A stretch of DNA of 10,037 nt, from assembly GCA_017307315.1 (NCBI GenBank), contig JAFKFF010000303.1, positions 1-10,037 on the forward strand, read 5' to 3'. This document shows positions 7,719 through 10,037 of this stretch, in pieces. This DNA is from Alphaproteobacteria bacterium. Its GTDB lineage: Bacteria; Pseudomonadota; Alphaproteobacteria; Micropepsales; Micropepsaceae. Under the pieces are notes generated by a model. The model had not been told where the DNA came from. It saw only the letters and a program-made list of their open reading frames with translations, and did not search any database. Made by a program: the position numbers and the translations under genes. The stretch's first letter is position 1, and each line of letters opens with the position of its first letter.

Positions 7719-8523
7719 TCCCGCACGCGAAAGCGATCATCGGCGCGACGATCTCGCGCTTCTCGAAGCGGCCGTGCGCGAAGCGGGCAAGATCGCGCTG
7801 GGCTTCTTCGGCGGCCAGTACAAGCGCTGGAGCAAACCCGGCGGCAGTCCCGTCACCGAAGCCGACCTGGCGGTCGACGCGTTCCTGAAAGAAGAACTGC
7901 GGCGCGCCCGTCCCGGCTATGGCTGGCTGTCGGAGGAAAGCCGCGACGATCCCGCGCGGCTTAACATGCAACGCGTCTTCGTGGTCGATCCGATCGACGG
8001 AACCGTCGCCTTCATGAAGGGCCGGCCGCATTTCACCGTCTGCGCCGCCGTGATCGAAGCGGGTCATGCCGTGGCAGGGGTGGTGTTCAATCCGATGCTG
8101 AACGAATGTTTCACCGCGCGGGCGGGCGCCGGTGCTTTTCTGAACGGCAATGCGATCGAAGCCGGCACCGGATCGGTAGTCGCCGGCGCGCGCATCCTGG
8201 GAAACAAGCAGCTATTCGAGGACTGGCCGGTGACGGTCGAAAGCTTCTCCTCCATCGCCTATCGCGTGGTCCTGGTGGCCGATGGCCGCTACGACGCCAT
8301 GGTCAGCCTGACGGCCAAGCGGGACTGGGACCTGGCGGCGGCCGATATCATCCTTCAGGAAGCCGGCGGACGCCTGGTGGGCGGCGACGGCACCCCGCTG
8401 GCCTACAATGGCGCCGCGGCGGTCCAAGGCGCGACCATTGCCGCCGGTCCCGATTTGCTGGATCCCCTGATGCGGGAACTGGCCGCAAAGAATTTGCTTA
8501 AACCCGCCACCGATTCGCCTTAA
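7705..8523 (+). CDS. cysQ: Inositol monophosphatase-family phosphatase, CysQ-like
   Basis: Mg-dependent, Li-sensitive-type phosphatase fold, 272 aa, most like the CysQ branch that hydrolyses 3'-phosphoadenosine 5'-phosphate (a by-product of sulfate assimilation) to AMP. Family motifs are present: WLSEES (74-79) with metal-binding Glu77/Glu78, VVDPIDGT (93-100) with Asp95 and Asp98, and WDLAAADIILQEAGG starting at residue 208 with Asp209. The upstream segment SPVTEADLAVD is also typical. The start is TTG at 7705: there is no in-frame ATG before the catalytic core, GAAGG at 7692-7696 lies 8 nt upstream, and the next start (GTG, about 7774) would cut helix 1. The gene overlaps pmbA by 14 nt and is followed by DUF4170 after 28 nt. 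Motifs alone do not separate PAP, inositol phosphate and other substrates; the linkage to an MsbA-like gene leaves a cell-envelope role open. Confidence 0.9.
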   Translation: MRAPDPARESDHRRDDLALLEAAVREAGKIALGFFGGQYKRWSKPGGSPVTEADLAVDAFLKEELRRARPGYGWLSEESRDDPARLNMQRVFVVDPIDGTVAFMKGRPHFTVCAAVIEAGHAVAGVVFNPMLNECFTARAGAGAFLNGNAIEAGTGSVVAGARILGNKQLFEDWPVTVESFSSIAYRVVLVADGRYDAMVSLTAKRDWDLAAADIILQEAGGRLVGGDGTPLAYNGAAAVQGATIAAGPDLLDPLMRELAAKNLLKPATDSP

Positions 8524-8551
8524 GAACCCCCGCACCCAAGCGGAAGCGTTC

Positions 8552-8782
8552 ATGACCACCTCCACGCCCAAACAGCTGCTGCATTTGGTTTTTGGCGGCG
8601 AACTGACCTCCACCGACAGCATCGAATTCAAGGACCTGTCCAAGCTCGATCTCGTCGGCATGTACCCCAATTTCGCGGAAGCCCGCCGGGCCTGGGCCGC
8701 CAAGGCGCAATCCAGCGTCGACAACGCCCAGATGCGCTATTTCGTGGTCCATATTCACCGGTTGATGGAGCCGGACATCTGA
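8552..8782 (+). CDS. DUF4170 domain small protein
   Basis: A 76-aa protein that I recognise as the DUF4170 family, small alphaproteobacterial proteins of unknown function. The family pattern is clear: LLHLVFGGEL, a central LDLVGMYPNFAEARRAWAAKAQSSVDNA, and the ending MRYFVVHIHRLMEP. There is no signal peptide, membrane segment or cysteine, so it should be a compact cytosolic protein with predicted alpha/beta character. A ribosome site GGAAG at 8542-8546 lies 5 nt before the ATG. It follows the CysQ-like gene by 28 nt and precedes an MsbA-like exporter. In related genomes, as I recall, it sits between a phosphatase of this kind and Kdo/lipid A genes such as waaA and lpxK. A link to lipopolysaccharide assembly is therefore suggested by context only. 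Confidence 0.9.
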   Translation: MTTSTPKQLLHLVFGGELTSTDSIEFKDLSKLDLVGMYPNFAEARRAWAAKAQSSVDNAQMRYFVVHIHRLMEPDI

Positions 8783-8791
8783 AGTCCGGCT
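8769..8791 (+). terminator. 8-bp hairpin over the DUF4170 stop codon
   Basis: AGCCGGAC (8769-8776) and GTCCGGCT (8784-8791) are perfect inverted complements with a 7-nt loop holding the TGA stop (8780-8782). No T-tract follows, so full termination is doubtful; an attenuating or RNA-stabilising role is as likely. It may lower transcription into the exporter gene. Confidence 0.35.
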
Positions 8792-8843
8792 AAACCGTTG
8801 GCGAATCACGTATTCCTGGCCCTCGCGGGTCCCTGGAACCCGT

Positions 8844-8850
8844 GCTAAAC
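8844..8850 (+). promoter_or_regulatory. Weak -10-like GCTAAAC before the ABC exporter
   Basis: GCTAAAC, preceded by GT, resembles the alphaproteobacterial -10 core GCTANA and lies 9 nt before the exporter ATG, which would leave almost no leader. No -35 match is seen at the right spacing. The same heptamer also occurs at 8789-8795, overlapping the end of the hairpin. Both may be chance. Confidence 0.18.
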
Positions 8851-8859
8851 GGGCTCCCG

Positions 8860-10037
8860 ATGCAGGATATCGCCTCCAGACAAGCCGGCAGCGGCGCCAT
8901 CATCCGGCGCCTGCTCAAGGACTATGTCGGCGGGCAATGGGGCTTTCTGGTCCTGGCCGTGCTCTGCATGCTCCTCACCTCGGCCATGGGCGGCGCGATC
9001 CCCTGGCTGGTGAACAACGTCACCAAGCAGGTCTTCATGCGCCACCAGGCGGACCTGCTCCTGCCCCTGTCCCTGATGGCATTCGGCATCATGGCGGTGC
9101 GGGCCATCAGCCTCTTTTTCGGGCGCATGCTGATTGACTCGCTGGGAGAAAAGGCGGTCGCCAAGGCCCAACGGGACATGTTCGCCTGCCTGATCCGCCG
9201 CGACCTGGCCGATCTCAACGCGGTGCATTCGGGCCAGTTCGTTTCCAATTTTCTCTACGACGCCACCTTGATGCGCGATGCCTTGACGCAAGGGGTGGCG
9301 GCCATCTTCCTCGAGCTGGTGCAGCTTCTGGTCTATGTCGGCGTGGTGCTGGCCAGCGACTGGCAACTCGGCTTGATTTCCATGCTGGCGCTGCCGGGCG
9401 TGGCCTGGGCGATGGAGCGGCTGGGCGGCTCGATGCGTCGGGCCGCCACCCGCGGCATGAGCGAGACCGGCGATCTTTCCATCGCCCTGTCGGAAGCGAT
9501 GGACGGGCGCCGCATCATCAAGGCCTATGGCCTGGAAGCGCACAGCATCGAGCGGGTGGATATCCGCCTGGCGGCACGATTGAAGACTTTGCTGAAGGCG
9601 GTGCGCCTGCGCGCCGCCGCGGCGCCCCTGACCGACATCTTCGCCGGCGTCGTCATCGCCTTCGTCCTGTTCTTTTCCGGCTGGCAGATCCTGCATGGGG
9701 ATCTGACCATGAACACCTTCTTCGGGTTTCTCACCGCCTTGCTTCTGGCGCAGCAGCCAGTGCGCAACCTCAGCCAGCTCTGGCCGACCGCTTCGGCCGG
9801 CATCGCCGCCGCCAACCGCATGTTCGCCGCCATCGACGCGCGGCCGCGCATCGTCGATGCGCCCGGCGCCACCCGGCTCGAGGTTCTTGCCCATGGCGGC
9901 GCCATTCATTTTGAAGATGTCCGCTTCGGCTATGGCGCGCAGACCGCGATCCTGGACGGGATCACCCTGGATATACCCGCGGGCAGCAAGGTCGCGCTGG
10001 TGGGGCCCTCCGGCGCCGGCAAGACCACCATCTTCAA
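8860..10037 (+). CDS. msbA: MsbA-like lipid A/phospholipid ABC exporter, 3' end cut by the window
   Basis: Inner-membrane half-transporter with a fused permease and ATPase. Members of the MsbA type dimerise and flip lipid A-core across the inner membrane. The ATG at 8860 begins MQDIASRQAG; about 392 codons are visible. Membrane segments fall near residues 28-50, 68-90, 148-165, 170-187, 257-278 and 285-303, the six expected of a type I exporter. Between them HSGQFVSNFLYDATLMRDAL resembles the MsbA segment STGTLLSRITYDSEQV, and SIALSEAMDGRRIIKAYGLEAHSIERV is the usual coupling region. The ATPase domain opens with IHFEDVRFGYG, and Walker A GPSGAGKTT occupies 382-390 just before the edge; Walker B, signature and H-loop are beyond the window. 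The ribosome site is weak. Another lipid or drug substrate is possible, but the neighbourhood favours lipid A export. Confidence 0.88.
   Translation, partial: MQDIASRQAGSGAIIRRLLKDYVGGQWGFLVLAVLCMLLTSAMGGAIPWLVNNVTKQVFMRHQADLLLPLSLMAFGIMAVRAISLFFGRMLIDSLGEKAVAKAQRDMFACLIRRDLADLNAVHSGQFVSNFLYDATLMRDALTQGVAAIFLELVQLLVYVGVVLASDWQLGLISMLALPGVAWAMERLGGSMRRAATRGMSETGDLSIALSEAMDGRRIIKAYGLEAHSIERVDIRLAARLKTLLKAVRLRAAAAPLTDIFAGVVIAFVLFFSGWQILHGDLTMNTFFGFLTALLLAQQPVRNLSQLWPTASAGIAAANRMFAAIDARPRIVDAPGATRLEVLAHGGAIHFEDVRFGYGAQTAILDGITLDIPAGSKVALVGPSGAGKTTIF

Noticed and set aside
8845..9909. 354-codon open frame on the minus strand
   Set aside because: It lies opposite the MsbA-like gene, whose membrane segments and Walker A motif are clear; its composition (His, Gln, Asp, Gly) is that of a shadow frame.

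Overview
The window is a stretch of high-G+C bacterial chromosome, roughly 60-67% G+C by eye outside the two central genes of lower G+C. It most likely comes from an alphaproteobacterium. The main reason is the right-hand block pmbA - CysQ-like phosphatase - DUF4170 - MsbA-like exporter, a neighbourhood I associate with alphaproteobacterial lipid A/Kdo loci. A close full-length match to proteobacterial UbiD and promoter-like GTGCTA motifs agree with this. Genus cannot be named from the sequence.

Left block (1-2922, + strand): the 3' part of an amino-acid permease of the APC superfamily, cut by the window edge and broken by a frame change near position 466, followed 5 nt later by an intact ubiD (prenylated-FMN-dependent decarboxylase of ubiquinone synthesis).

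Central block (2953-6265): three paralogous exported proteins, each with a signal peptide, two retropepsin-like DTG aspartic-protease domains in one chain, and exactly two cysteines in the mature part. The first lies on the minus strand, convergent with ubiD. The second and third lie on the plus strand, divergent from the first across a 273-bp intergenic region. The second copy has clearly lower G+C than its neighbours. No function is known to me for these proteins; this expanded family is the least explained part of the window.

Right block (6375-10037, + strand): pmbA/tldE, a CysQ-like phosphatase whose TTG start overlaps the end of pmbA, a small DUF4170 protein, and a MsbA-like ABC exporter that runs off the window just after its Walker A motif. 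The tight spacing suggests one operon, or two if the low-confidence promoter before the exporter is real. The block probably links a peptidase subunit, nucleotide or inositol phosphate turnover, and outer-membrane lipid export.

No tRNA, rRNA, CRISPR array, insertion sequence or origin was recognised. Two perfect 8-bp hairpins sit with a stop codon inside the loop, at the ends of the first protease gene and the DUF4170 gene; neither has a T-tract.
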